Shown here: positions 53,820 to 62,438 of the stretch, piece by piece
How the letters are laid out: each line of letters begins with the position of its first letter
Numbering within the stretch: position 1 is the first letter of the stretch
Program-made: the position numbers and the translations under genes
The notes under the pieces: model-generated
Told to the model about the DNA's origin: nothing
Database searches by the model: none
Seen by the model: only the letters and a program-made list of their open reading frames with translations
Origin: an uncultured Prevotella sp.
GTDB taxonomy: Bacteria; Bacteroidota; Bacteroidia; Bacteroidales; Bacteroidaceae
NCBI GenBank assembly: GCA_947164965.1
Contig: CAMUYR010000001.1
Location: 124,001 to 188,000, forward strand
Direction: 5' to 3'
DNA length: 64,000 bases

Positions 53820-55889
53820 TTATGAAACCTTCAGGCACATCATCGTGAGGTCGTCATTCGGAATGGCCCCATTACGATGTTTCTCTACCTCTTCCGTCAT
53901 CTTCTCTATCACCTCACGGGCATTATTAAAGTGACCAGTACGAAGGACTTCCAACAGGTGGTCGTCGCCAAACTGTTCCTGTTCCATATTCTCTGCCTCG
54001 TTCAGTCCGTCAGAATAGATAAAGAGAGGCTTTCCTTTGACATTCTCTATGGTCTCGCCCACATACTCCAGATCGGGCCAGAGTCCAATAGGAGCATTAG
54101 CTTCTACCTCCATAAACTCATCATCCAAGACGGGAGGATTATGGCCTGCATTACAATAGCGCATCTCACCTGTATTCAGATCAATGAGTCCTATGAACAT
54201 CGTCACAAACATACCCTGCTCGTTATCCTCCGTCAACTCATTGTTAATACGGGTGGCAATAGTAGCAGGCGAATGCTTCAGTTTCGCATTAGAACGGAAC
54301 AAGCGAATAGCCTGTGCCATAAAGAGAGAAGCAGGCACGCCTTTGCCTGACACATCGCCCAGACAGTAGTAAAGCTCATGGTCAAGCAACAGATAGCTGT
54401 ACAAGTCGCCGCCAACACCTCTGGCTGGTGCAATATAGGCATACATATCCACGCCTTCACGTTCTGGGAATATGCTGGGCACCATCGACATCTGGATATC
54501 GTGAGCAATACGCACCTCACTCTCCATACGCTCTTTGGCAGCTGTTGTCTCCTCCAGCTGGTCGTAGGCCTTCTGCAGCTTGGTGTGCGCATCCTCCAGC
54601 TTTTCATGTGCTGCAGCCAGACGATGAGAAGCTTTACGCTTATGCAATGTGTAGACAATGAAGAATACGCTGACCAGAATCAGAGCGATAGCGGTAGAGA
54701 GCAGACGTTGTTGCGACATACGCATCTGCTGCTGGGCTATCTCAGCTTCCTTTCCCTGCGTATCATAGATAGTGGCTAACTCTGCCATTTCACTATTCTT
54801 CTGACCAGTAATGGCTGTATCTAATAATACCAGCAAACGACGTCCAAGGACGCGGGCAGAATCAGAACGACCAGCCTCCATATTAGCTCTGAACTTCGGC
54901 AACATGTAAAGCTGGATGTTATCCAGTGTCATTCCCATGCCTTTTTCTGCCAGCATCTTATCAAGGTGCCGGTAGTTATCAGCTGCTTCACTATAGCGTT
55001 CTGCCGGAACCAGATATTCATTGGCATTAATACGTCCGACATCCGTCTTAGAATAGTTCGTCTTCAGGAATTTCTTATAAGTCTCGGCTGCTTCCTTTTT
55101 CTTACCAAGACCTATCTGGGCCACTGCTCGCATAATCTCGATACGTCCCTGATATTCGTCAAAGTATTCACGACGGGCATCAGGCTTCTGCATGTATTTG
55201 TTCAGCAGCATCTCCGTGCGGTCAATCCAATAGATAGACTCCGCATAACGGCGCGTATTGATATAAGCCATGCTGGTATATACCGTACCCAATACAGCTT
55301 CCTGGAATCCACGACTGGTAGAATCGGACTGCCAGCGATTGGCATAGTGCTCACGGGCATTCAGAAAACTCTTGTTAGCCTCTTCATCCTGCCCCAGATT
55401 CAACTGACAGCAACCAATGTTGTTGAGCAATATGGCATAGTCGATATCAGAACCAATACCCGACTCGTCCATCTTCTTCACAGCAGGCACAGCTACGCGC
55501 AGGGCACCCTCAAAGTCGCCTTTCACCAACAGAAGTTCCGACAACCTGCGTGCCGACTTATTGTAACTCAGCTGTTCCACCTGATTTCTCACTTCGCAGT
55601 CCAATGCCTTACGGTAGCATATTTCCGACATGCGGTATTGACCTTGATGATAATAGGCCACGCCACGCCAGCGATTGGCATTGAGCTGGGAAATGTCGCC
55701 CTTCGCTTCGAAGCTATCCACCAACTCCAACACGCGTTCATAATTCATGACAGCACCATAGGCAAAAAGAACGCTATCGGCTTTTGTACTTCTGGGTTCA
55801 CGCGTCTTTTTGTTACCACACGACAAAAGCACGCTAGCCCCCAGAAAAAGGATAGCAACGACACACAAAAGGGACTTTACTAGTTTCAT
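53820..55889 (-). CDS. TPR sensor-SpoIIE (PP2C) phosphatase, lipoprotein-type N-terminus
   Basis: A 689-residue protein; ATG 55889 (MKLVKSLLC) is chosen over 55925 because it gives a lipoprotein signal ending in VLLSCGNKK. Periplasmic TPR-type repeats at about residues 45-370 (YHQGQYRMSEICYRKAL, NNIGCCQLNLGQDEEANKSF), a transmembrane helix at about 398-417 (TAIALILVSVFFIVYTL), a coiled coil at about 425-455, and a SpoIIE domain at about 460-689 (VRIAHDIQMSMVPSIFPE, GGDLYSYLLLDHELYYCLGD, VSGKGVPASLFMAQA, NDDLTMM). Same catalytic module as the 46603 protein but a different sensor. Single gene; target unknown. Confidence 0.9.
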   Translation of the reverse strand: MKLVKSLLCVVAILFLGASVLLSCGNKKTREPRSTKADSVLFAYGAVMNYERVLELVDSFEAKGDISQLNANRWRGVAYYHQGQYRMSEICYRKALDCEVRNQVEQLSYNKSARRLSELLLVKGDFEGALRVAVPAVKKMDESGIGSDIDYAILLNNIGCCQLNLGQDEEANKSFLNAREHYANRWQSDSTSRGFQEAVLGTVYTSMAYINTRRYAESIYWIDRTEMLLNKYMQKPDARREYFDEYQGRIEIMRAVAQIGLGKKKEAAETYKKFLKTNYSKTDVGRINANEYLVPAERYSEAADNYRHLDKMLAEKGMGMTLDNIQLYMLPKFRANMEAGRSDSARVLGRRLLVLLDTAITGQKNSEMAELATIYDTQGKEAEIAQQQMRMSQQRLLSTAIALILVSVFFIVYTLHKRKASHRLAAAHEKLEDAHTKLQKAYDQLEETTAAKERMESEVRIAHDIQMSMVPSIFPEREGVDMYAYIAPARGVGGDLYSYLLLDHELYYCLGDVSGKGVPASLFMAQAIRLFRSNAKLKHSPATIATRINNELTEDNEQGMFVTMFIGLIDLNTGEMRYCNAGHNPPVLDDEFMEVEANAPIGLWPDLEYVGETIENVKGKPLFIYSDGLNEAENMEQEQFGDDHLLEVLRTGHFNNAREVIEKMTEEVEKHRNGAIPNDDLTMMCLKVS

Positions 55890-56005
55890 GGGTGCAAATT
55901 TACGAAGAAGATAGCGAATATCCAAACTTTTTTTTCAAAAACTAATGATGACATTTCTCTTCGTTGTGCATCTTTTATATAAAAGTATATACTTAAACAG
56001 ATCTT

Positions 56006-56839
56006 ATGAACGTAAAAGAATTAAAACTGACTGCTGAAAAGAACCGCAAGCGGTTGGTAGAAGTGGTCTATGCAGCTAAGGCTGGTCACATTGGTGGCGA
56101 TCTGTCGTGCCTGAATGTGATGACAGCCCTTTATTTCCACACTATGCAGGGTTTGGACCCCAAGAATCCAAAAGCAGCAGAGCGCGATCGCTTTGTGCTT
56201 TCCAAGGGACATTGCGTGGAAGCATTGTATGTAACACTGGAGGCCAAGGGTTTCCTGGCACCAGAAGTGCTCGACACGCTGGGTAAGTTTGGTAGTGTCC
56301 TGAGTGGACACCCCACTATTGAAGTGCCTGGCATTGAGGTGAACTCAGGTGCGCTGGGGCATGGATTGAGCATTGGCGTGGGTATGGCTATTGCTGCCAA
56401 GATGGACAAGAAACAATGGAAGACCTATGTGATGATGGGTGATGGTGAACAGGGCGAGGGCTCTATCTATGAGGCTGCTATGGCTGGCCACAAGTATCAG
56501 CTCGACAACCTCGTGGCTATCATCGACCGCAACCACCTGCAGATTTCTGGTAATACGGAGGATGTCATGCCTATTGACTCTGTGAAAGAACGCTGGAGTG
56601 CCTTTGGCTGGGATGTCATTGAGATGAATGGTGACTCGATGGAGGATATCGTCCGCACGTTGGACGCCATCGATTATAACAACGGAAAGCCCCACCTGCT
56701 GGTCAGCAATACCACCAAGGGACGTGGTGTCAGCTTCATGGAAGGCATAGCCAAATGGCATCATGGCGTGCTGAACGAAGAGCAGTGCAAAGAGGCTGTC
56801 GCTGAAATAGAAAAGAGAATTGAAGAATTGAAAAATTGA
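56006..56839 (+). CDS. transketolase, N-terminal (TPP-binding) subunit
   Basis: A 277-residue half-transketolase that binds thiamine diphosphate. Motifs: GGDLSCLNVMTALYF, LSKGHCVEALY, GHGLSIGVGMAIAA and the TPP motif GDGEQGEGSIYEAAMAGHKY with LVAIIDRNHLQISG. It forms the active enzyme with the C-terminal subunit encoded 6 bp downstream. Transfers two-carbon ketol units between sugar phosphates. Confidence 0.95.
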   Translation: MNVKELKLTAEKNRKRLVEVVYAAKAGHIGGDLSCLNVMTALYFHTMQGLDPKNPKAAERDRFVLSKGHCVEALYVTLEAKGFLAPEVLDTLGKFGSVLSGHPTIEVPGIEVNSGALGHGLSIGVGMAIAAKMDKKQWKTYVMMGDGEQGEGSIYEAAMAGHKYQLDNLVAIIDRNHLQISGNTEDVMPIDSVKERWSAFGWDVIEMNGDSMEDIVRTLDAIDYNNGKPHLLVSNTTKGRGVSFMEGIAKWHHGVLNEEQCKEAVAEIEKRIEELKN

Positions 56840-56845
56840 AGTCTT

Positions 56846-57769
56846 ATGATTGCATGTAGAAAACAGTTTACTGACACGTTGCTGGAACTGGCACGTGAGG
56901 ATAAAGATATCATTGCTGTAACCACCGATGCTCGTGGCTCTGTCACGCTGGGCGACTATGCCTCAGCACTCCCTGAGCAGTTTGTAGAGTGTGGTATTGC
57001 TGAGCAGGATGCTGTGGGCATCTCTGCTGGTTTGGCTCACTCAGGCAAGAAGGTGTTTTGCTGTGGGCCAGCCTGTTTCTATGTAGCCCGTTCTTTGGAA
57101 CAGGTCAAGGTAGATCTGGCTTATTCTGAGAATCCTGTTACCATTCTGGGTGTATCAGGTGGTGTGGCTTATGGTGCCTTAGGTGCGACCCACCATTCTC
57201 TGCACGATATTGCCGTGTTGCGCACTTTCCCGGGTATGACCGTTTGTCTGCCCTCAGACTGGCGCTTTACCAAGAAGTTAGTAAAGTTCCTTGTCGACTT
57301 TGACAAGCCCTGCTACGTTCGTGTGGGACGTGCTGCTGTGCCCGATGTCTATGAGAACGACGACTTCCAGTTCGAGGTGGGTAAGGCCATTCAGATTCTT
57401 GATGGTACGGATGTGACCATTGTTGCTGCTGGCGAAACGGTCTATCATGCCTGGCAGGCAGGTTTGCAACTGAAGGAGAAGGGCATTTCGGCTCGTGTGC
57501 TCGACTGCTCTTGGCTCAAGCCCTTCGACGAAGAGGTTATCCGCAAGGCTGCTAAGGAGACTGGACGCATCGTGACTGTCGAGGAACACTCTCAGTTTGG
57601 TGGTCTGGGTGCTATGGTCTGCGAGACACTCTCAGAGAATCCTATCCCTGTTCGCATCATTGGTATTCCTGACGAGAATGTCGTTCATGGTACCAATGCT
57701 GAAATCTTCCATCACTACGGCATGGATGCTGAAGGAATCGTCAAATCAACGCTCGACTTCATCAAATGA
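56846..57769 (+). CDS. transketolase, C-terminal subunit
   Basis: A 307-residue partner of the upstream subunit: pyrimidine-binding domain (TTDARGSVTLGDYASALPEQ, FVECGIAEQDAVGISAGLA) and the C-terminal transketolase domain (TIVAAGETVYHAWQA, VLDCSWLKPFDEEVIRKAA). Its stop codon overlaps the start of the FGGY kinase (ATGA, 57766-57769), so the operon is translationally coupled. Confidence 0.95.
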   Translation: MIACRKQFTDTLLELAREDKDIIAVTTDARGSVTLGDYASALPEQFVECGIAEQDAVGISAGLAHSGKKVFCCGPACFYVARSLEQVKVDLAYSENPVTILGVSGGVAYGALGATHHSLHDIAVLRTFPGMTVCLPSDWRFTKKLVKFLVDFDKPCYVRVGRAAVPDVYENDDFQFEVGKAIQILDGTDVTIVAAGETVYHAWQAGLQLKEKGISARVLDCSWLKPFDEEVIRKAAKETGRIVTVEEHSQFGGLGAMVCETLSENPIPVRIIGIPDENVVHGTNAEIFHHYGMDAEGIVKSTLDFIK

Positions 57770-59244
57770 CACAAAGAATCATCGCAATAGACCAGAGCAC
57801 GTCGTCGACAAAGGCTTTGCTGTTCGACGAGCAGTGCAAGGTGGTGGCTCGCACCAATGTAGACCACAAGCAATACTACCCTCAGACAGGCTGGGTGGAA
57901 CATGATGCTGAGGAAATCTACCAGAATATGGTGGAGGCCATCCGTCAACTCCCCCTCCCTTCGGAGGGGGCGGGGGGAGGCCTTTCCCTCGCCCTTACCA
58001 ACCAGCGCGAAACTGCTGTCGTTTGGAACAAGACGACAGGCAAGCCTATTGCCAACGCAGTCGTATGGCAGGACACCCGTGGTGCTGAGCTCTGTCGCGA
58101 ACTGCGCAGCAAGGGAATGGCCAAGAAGGTGTTCGACAAGAGTGGACTGCTGATTGATCCCAACTTCTCAGCAACAGGCATCAAGTGGTTGCTGGACAAC
58201 ATAGAAGGCGCTCGCGAACAGGCTACGAATGGTGAGCTGCTGCTGGGTACCATCGAGACGTGGCTCATCTGGAAACTGACGGGTGGAAAAGTGCATGCTA
58301 CTGATTATACCAATGCTTCGCGCACCATGCTCTTCAACATCCACACGATGCAATGGGACGACGAACTGCTTGAGATGTTCGATATCCCCCGTTGCATGAT
58401 GCCTGAGTTGAAGCCCTGCGATGCCATTTATGGCGAGACGACTGTCGAGGGCATCTTCCCCAACCCCATTCAGATTGCTGGCGTGCTGGGCGATTCTCAC
58501 GGTGCTTTGGTAGGACAGATGTGCTTCGAGAAGGGTTCAGGTAAGGTGACCTATGGCACAGGCTCGAGCGTGATGGTCAATATCGGTGAGGAGCCTAAGC
58601 AGGCACCTGAAGGCCTTGTAACCTCTGTTGGTTTCTCGGCTCTGGGCAAGACATATTATGGCTTCGAAGGCAACATCTACAGCACTGGCGCCACATTGAA
58701 GTGGATTTGCGACCAGCTGCAGCTCATTGGCAAGCCCTCAGAGATGGAGGCGCTGGCTACAAGCGTCGAGAATAATGGTGGTGTCTATATCGTGCCTGCC
58801 TTCTCAGGCTTGGGCGCCCCTTGGTGGCAGAGCGATGTGAAGGGCGCCGTTTTCGGACTGACCTTCGCTACGACGAAAGCCCATTTCCTACGTGCTGCCC
58901 TCGAAAGCATCGCCTATCAGATTAAGGACCTGGTCGATGTGATGGCTCGTGCTACTGGTGGACGACTGAGCGAGATTTGTGCTGATGGTGGACCTACGAA
59001 GAATCAGTTCCTCATGCAGTTCCAGGCTGACATGCTGGATACCCCTGTGGTGTGCACAGAGGTCGACGATGCCTCAGCCCTTGGTGCTGTCATCATGAAC
59101 GGTTTTGCCCGTGGCTTGTGGCATAGCTTCGATGAGGTAACTGGCTTCCGTGTTGTGACACAGACCTACCAACCTCAGGACAATCCTGAACGCTTCGCGC
59201 TTTATCAGGGTTGGCGCAATGCTGTCAATCAATTGATTAAATAA
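57766..59244 (+). CDS. FGGY-family carbohydrate kinase (glycerol kinase-like)
   Basis: A 492-residue sugar kinase. IAIDQSTSSTKALLFDEQCK, LTNQRETAVVWNKTTGKPIA, AVVWQDTRGAE, VTYGTGSSVMVNIG, VPAFSGLGAPWWQSDVKGAV and CADGGPTKNQFLMQFQAD follow glycerol kinase closely, including the Arg-Glu pair and GDSHGAL. The neighbours (transketolase, fucose-isomerase-like protein) fit a ketose or pentulose kinase better than glycerol kinase, so the substrate is left open. Residues 63-72 (PLPSEGAGGG) come from an interspersed GC-rich repeat (57949-57980) replacing the loop before TNQRE. Confidence 0.88.
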   Translation: MTQRIIAIDQSTSSTKALLFDEQCKVVARTNVDHKQYYPQTGWVEHDAEEIYQNMVEAIRQLPLPSEGAGGGLSLALTNQRETAVVWNKTTGKPIANAVVWQDTRGAELCRELRSKGMAKKVFDKSGLLIDPNFSATGIKWLLDNIEGAREQATNGELLLGTIETWLIWKLTGGKVHATDYTNASRTMLFNIHTMQWDDELLEMFDIPRCMMPELKPCDAIYGETTVEGIFPNPIQIAGVLGDSHGALVGQMCFEKGSGKVTYGTGSSVMVNIGEEPKQAPEGLVTSVGFSALGKTYYGFEGNIYSTGATLKWICDQLQLIGKPSEMEALATSVENNGGVYIVPAFSGLGAPWWQSDVKGAVFGLTFATTKAHFLRAALESIAYQIKDLVDVMARATGGRLSEICADGGPTKNQFLMQFQADMLDTPVVCTEVDDASALGAVIMNGFARGLWHSFDEVTGFRVVTQTYQPQDNPERFALYQGWRNAVNQLIK

Positions 59245-59260
59245 CTATAACTAAACAAAT

Positions 59261-60685
59261 ATGAAAAACGGAAAGACATGTTTTGGCGTGATTATCGGAA
59301 CACGCGCCTATTTCAATTCAGAACTGGCCAAGGATGTTCGCAAACAGTTGCTGAAGACACTCGACGAGGGTGGCTACGAGTATGTTATCCTGCCTGAGGA
59401 CGCTACACCAACTGGTAGCTCGAGCATCGAGACTCGTGAAGACGGCCTCAAGGTCAGCAAGCAGTTCAGAGCCCATCGCGACGAGATCGACGGTATCATC
59501 GTCTCGTTGCCCAACTTCGGCTTCGAGATTGGCATCATCAATGCCATCAGCGATGCCGACCTCAACGTGCCCGTCATGGTGCAAGCCTGCGACGACGAGA
59601 ACGATAAGGTAGACCTCGACTCACGTCGTGATGCCTTCTGCGGTAAGATCAGCGTGTGCAACAACCTCTATCAGTATGGCATTCCCTTCACAGATACCAC
59701 GCTGCACACCTATTCTATCTACGACCCACTGCTGCGTCAGGACATCGACCGCTTTGCAGCCATCTGTCGTGTGGTAAATGGTCTGCGTCATTGTCGTTTG
59801 GGCCAGATTGGTACACGCCCCCTGGGCTTCAACACCTGTCGTGCCAGCGAAAAGCTGTTGCAGCGCAGCGGCATCACCGTTGTACCTGCCGACCTGTCTG
59901 AGATTCTCTATGCTGCTCAGAAGATTAAGGACGATGATCCTAAATTCATTGAGATGTGCAATCGTACCTGCAACTATGCCAAGGTGCCCGACAGCTATAA
60001 AGAGAAGCTGGGATTGCAGGCTAAGTTCAGCGTGGCTGTCGAGAACTGGATCGAGGCCAACGACGTGCAGGCTGTCGCCATCCAGTGCTGGGATTCGCTG
60101 GAGCAGAACTATGGCTGCGCACCCTGTGTCACTATGTCGATGCTCTCTAACAAGCTGATTCCTGCTGCTTGCGAGACTGACCTCGCTGGTGCTATCTCGA
60201 TGTATGCCCTCTCGTTGGCTTCGCAGAACGCTCCTGCTCTGCTCGACTGGAACAACAACTTTGCCGAGGACCGCAATAAGTGTGTCTGCACGCACTGCGG
60301 CAACTTCCCCAAGCAGTTTGTAGGCAACAATGACCTGAAACTCGGAGCTTTAGGAGTCTTAGGAAGAACGTTAGGCAAAGTCAATACCTTTGGTGCTGTC
60401 TACGCGAAGGTCAGCGAAGGCCCCTTCACCTTCTTCCGCATCTCGACAGACGATCCCAAGGGCTGCATCAAGGCCTATCTCGGCAAAGGACAGATTACCA
60501 ACGATCCTTACGGCATGGATGGCTGTATCGCAGTAACCAAGGTAGACAACCTGCAGAAGCTGATGAAGCACATTTGCAAAAATGGCTTCGAGCATCATGT
60601 GGCCATGTGCCGCACCGATGTTGTCGACATCGTTCAGGAGGCCATCGAGACCTATCTCGGATGGGACCTCTACGTTCACGAATAA
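59261..60685 (+). CDS. L-fucose isomerase-like protein
   Basis: A 474-residue protein of the FucI-like/AraA superfamily that interconverts aldoses and ketoses. GVIIGTRAYFNSELAKDVRK, IVSLPNFGFEIGIINAI, QIGTRPLGFNTCRASEK, QCWDSLEQNYGCAPCVTMSM, CETDLAGAISMYAL and CVCTHCGNFPKQF are visible. Last gene of the transketolase-kinase-isomerase operon (16 bp after the kinase). L-fucose isomerases also accept D-arabinose, which would yield a pentulose for the kinase and then transketolase; this is an inference from order, not proof. Confidence 0.85.
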   Translation: MKNGKTCFGVIIGTRAYFNSELAKDVRKQLLKTLDEGGYEYVILPEDATPTGSSSIETREDGLKVSKQFRAHRDEIDGIIVSLPNFGFEIGIINAISDADLNVPVMVQACDDENDKVDLDSRRDAFCGKISVCNNLYQYGIPFTDTTLHTYSIYDPLLRQDIDRFAAICRVVNGLRHCRLGQIGTRPLGFNTCRASEKLLQRSGITVVPADLSEILYAAQKIKDDDPKFIEMCNRTCNYAKVPDSYKEKLGLQAKFSVAVENWIEANDVQAVAIQCWDSLEQNYGCAPCVTMSMLSNKLIPAACETDLAGAISMYALSLASQNAPALLDWNNNFAEDRNKCVCTHCGNFPKQFVGNNDLKLGALGVLGRTLGKVNTFGAVYAKVSEGPFTFFRISTDDPKGCIKAYLGKGQITNDPYGMDGCIAVTKVDNLQKLMKHICKNGFEHHVAMCRTDVVDIVQEAIETYLGWDLYVHE

Positions 60686-60703
60686 TCCCCTTTACATCAT
60701 CTT

Positions 60704-60737
60704 ACAGCCCCCGCTTGCTCTTCCAAGTGGGGGCTGT
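60704..60737 (+). terminator. intrinsic terminator of the transketolase operon
   Basis: ACAGCCCCC / GGGGGCTGT with inner CTTG / CAAG, followed by TTTCGATTTT. Confidence 0.85.
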
Positions 60738-60747
60738 TTCGATTTTA

Positions 60748-60819
60748 CCCTCACTCCCTCACGTGCCTTCAGCCCTTTGTACATCGGCATTTGAGGCCTG
60801 TAACGTGAGGGAGTGAGGG
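60748..60819. repeat. perfect 17-bp inverted repeat (stem-loop element)
   Basis: CCCTCACTCCCTCACGT (60748-60764) and its exact complement (60803-60819), with an inner GCCT / AGGC stem. 72 nt in total, no T-tract. REP/MITE-like; a frameshifted REP-type transposase is present at 38060. Confidence 0.85.
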
Positions 60820-60867
60820 ACATTTTCGAATGCGTCAATTTTTTGCGTCCTACGCTTAAAAATATAA

Positions 60868-61101
60868 ACCACTAGTAAAGCGTCAGTTTACTTAATCTAA
60901 ACTGGCAGTCCGTAGGCAGCAAACTCGCAGTCCGTAACGTTCGGACTGGCAGTCCGAAGGGACGTACTAAAATCTTTCAGTAAGTCACCCTGACTTTTTC
61001 ATTAAGGAACCCTTATTCAGCAATAACCTTGGGTTATTTTTCAATACTCCGTACTTATTGGATAATACTCCAAGAGTAATCAAAATTAGTCCGAAAGAAA
61101 T
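60868..61101. repeat. long degenerate 21-22 bp tandem array (about ten units)
   Basis: Best units: 60890-60911, 60912-60933 and 60934-60955 (each ending in GCAGTCC, 22 bp); 60975-60995 and 60997-61017 (TTTCAKTAAG and ACCCT, 21-22 bp); 61018-61038, 61039-61059, 61060-61080 and 61081-61101 (AATA and TCC cores, 21 bp). Neighbouring units resemble each other and the sequence drifts along the array. It fills much of the 640-bp gap between the isomerase operon and the next gene; 61102-61256 shows nothing I can name. Confidence 0.75.
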
Positions 61102-61256
61102 TTTGTGCTAGGCACACAAGCTTCAAGGCCGCAAAATGCGAGTATTACCACACCCTCTATTTTTCATCAAACTACTTGATACGCCTAATCAAGGCTTGGG
61201 GTTCATTCTTGTATCCCAAATATAAATGAAATGAAGAATAATTTTAATACCAAATA

Positions 61257-61288
61257 TTTGTGTGATTGCATTTTAATTTGTATCTTTG
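61257..61288 (+). promoter_or_regulatory. promoter of the small secreted protein operon
   Basis: -33 TTTG (61257-61260), 20-nt spacer, -7 TATCTTTG (61281-61288), 42 bp upstream of ATG 61330. Consensus spacing. Confidence 0.8.
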
Positions 61289-61329
61289 CCCCCAATAACA
61301 ATAAATATACTACATTAACTAATTAGATT

Positions 61330-61842
61330 ATGAAAAGATTAATTTATGTTTTATTCCTTCTTGTCAGCCTTCATTGCGCTGCTCAAGACGAGGTGGTATT
61401 CCACAATGGAACGATTGCTAAAGGCAAAGTGAGTGAAGTAACAGAGTTGTCTATCAAATTCTGCTATGAGGGTGAAGATGTTATGAACACTATTGGACGA
61501 GCAGCTATCTCTGAGGTTCGTTTCTCTAGTGGACGTGTTCAGCAGATGTCGCAGAAAATCTTCATTACTTCTGAGAAAGACTGGGAGAAAGTGCGTATCG
61601 TCAATGACAAAAACGAGGTATTGGGTCTTAAGTCGCTCGGACAGGTAGAAAAGCACTCTACAGGTACCTGGTCGTTCTCTACGACAGCTGGTCACTTCAG
61701 CGAGAAGACGATGAAGAAGATTCGCAAGGAAGCAGCAGCTCGTGGCGGATGTATCGTCCTTCTGATGAGCCAACAGAGTCAGTCAGGTGGTTTATTCCAA
61801 AGTGGACACGCCTCAATGACAGGTGAAATCTATACCTATTAA
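61330..61842 (+). CDS. secreted protein of unknown function
   Basis: A 170-residue exported protein. Signal peptide 1-18 (MKRLIYVLFLLVSLHCAA), then a small beta domain (EVVFHNGTIAKGKVSEVTEL) of the kind seen in Sm-like surface proteins, then a basic helix and KEAAARGGCIVLLMSQQ. Family not recognised. Co-transcribed with the next gene (13-bp gap). Confidence 0.75.
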   Translation: MKRLIYVLFLLVSLHCAAQDEVVFHNGTIAKGKVSEVTELSIKFCYEGEDVMNTIGRAAISEVRFSSGRVQQMSQKIFITSEKDWEKVRIVNDKNEVLGLKSLGQVEKHSTGTWSFSTTAGHFSEKTMKKIRKEAAARGGCIVLLMSQQSQSGGLFQSGHASMTGEIYTY

Positions 61843-61855
61843 AAAATTATCAGTT

Positions 61856-62338
61856 ATGAAAAAACTAGCAATCCTTTTATTTGCCCTAGTGTCTGGTGTA
61901 TATCAGGCAGAGGCTCAGAACAAGCTTCTTTTGACAGCAGGTACAGATGTTCCTGTTGTAGCTGCACAGGAGATTAATGCCAAAGAACTGAAAGAAAGCC
62001 AGATGATAGAGTTGGTTACTGCCGACGACGTGAAATTGGAATCGGGCGAAATAGCTATCCCTAAAGGTTCACAGGTCACAGCACGTGTGCGCACCTCACT
62101 GAAACAGCGCGTGCTTGCCAACCAGAAGAGACGACTCATCATTGACATCAAGGAAGTGAAACTGCCTAACGGAGCAAAAGTTCCCCTCTGTAATGGTGTA
62201 GCCAGCTTTACCGCAGGCAAGAGCACAGGCGACTTAGACGCTGTACCTCTGAAATATGCCTCTTCCAATAAATTGCTGATTCCTACTGATTACGTGATGA
62301 AAGCAAAAGTGGAAGTGACACAGAATATCAGTAAGTAA
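61856..62338 (+). CDS. secreted protein of unknown function
   Basis: A 160-residue exported protein; ATG 61856 (MKKLAILLFALVSG) gives the signal peptide, whereas 61823 would overlap the upstream gene. All-beta body: LTAGTDVPVVAAQEINAKEL, IPKGSQVTARVRTS, IIDIKEVKLPNGAKVPLC. The pattern recalls conjugation/TraB-type or barrel-sandwich domains in which a value is set by context, but no family can be claimed. Terminator at 62385. Confidence 0.75.
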   Translation: MKKLAILLFALVSGVYQAEAQNKLLLTAGTDVPVVAAQEINAKELKESQMIELVTADDVKLESGEIAIPKGSQVTARVRTSLKQRVLANQKRRLIIDIKEVKLPNGAKVPLCNGVASFTAGKSTGDLDAVPLKYASSNKLLIPTDYVMKAKVEVTQNISK

Positions 62339-62384
62339 GTGTAGTCAACAAGTAAGCTAACTGAAGACACAGGCTTAAAAGAAT

Positions 62385-62416
62385 ACAGGCTCCGCACAAC
62401 GAAGTGCGGAGCCTGT
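62385..62416. terminator. terminator between convergent genes
   Basis: ACAGGCTCCGCAC / GTGCGGAGCCTGT, 13-bp stem, 6-nt loop, followed by TTTCTATTTT. Confidence 0.85.
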
Positions 62417-62438
62417 TTCTATTTTAGGATACTATCGC

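Noticed and set aside
60868..61101. Tandem small-RNA or terminator array
   Set aside because: No consistent hairpin plus T-tract per unit and no promoter signature inside; only the periodicity is reliable.
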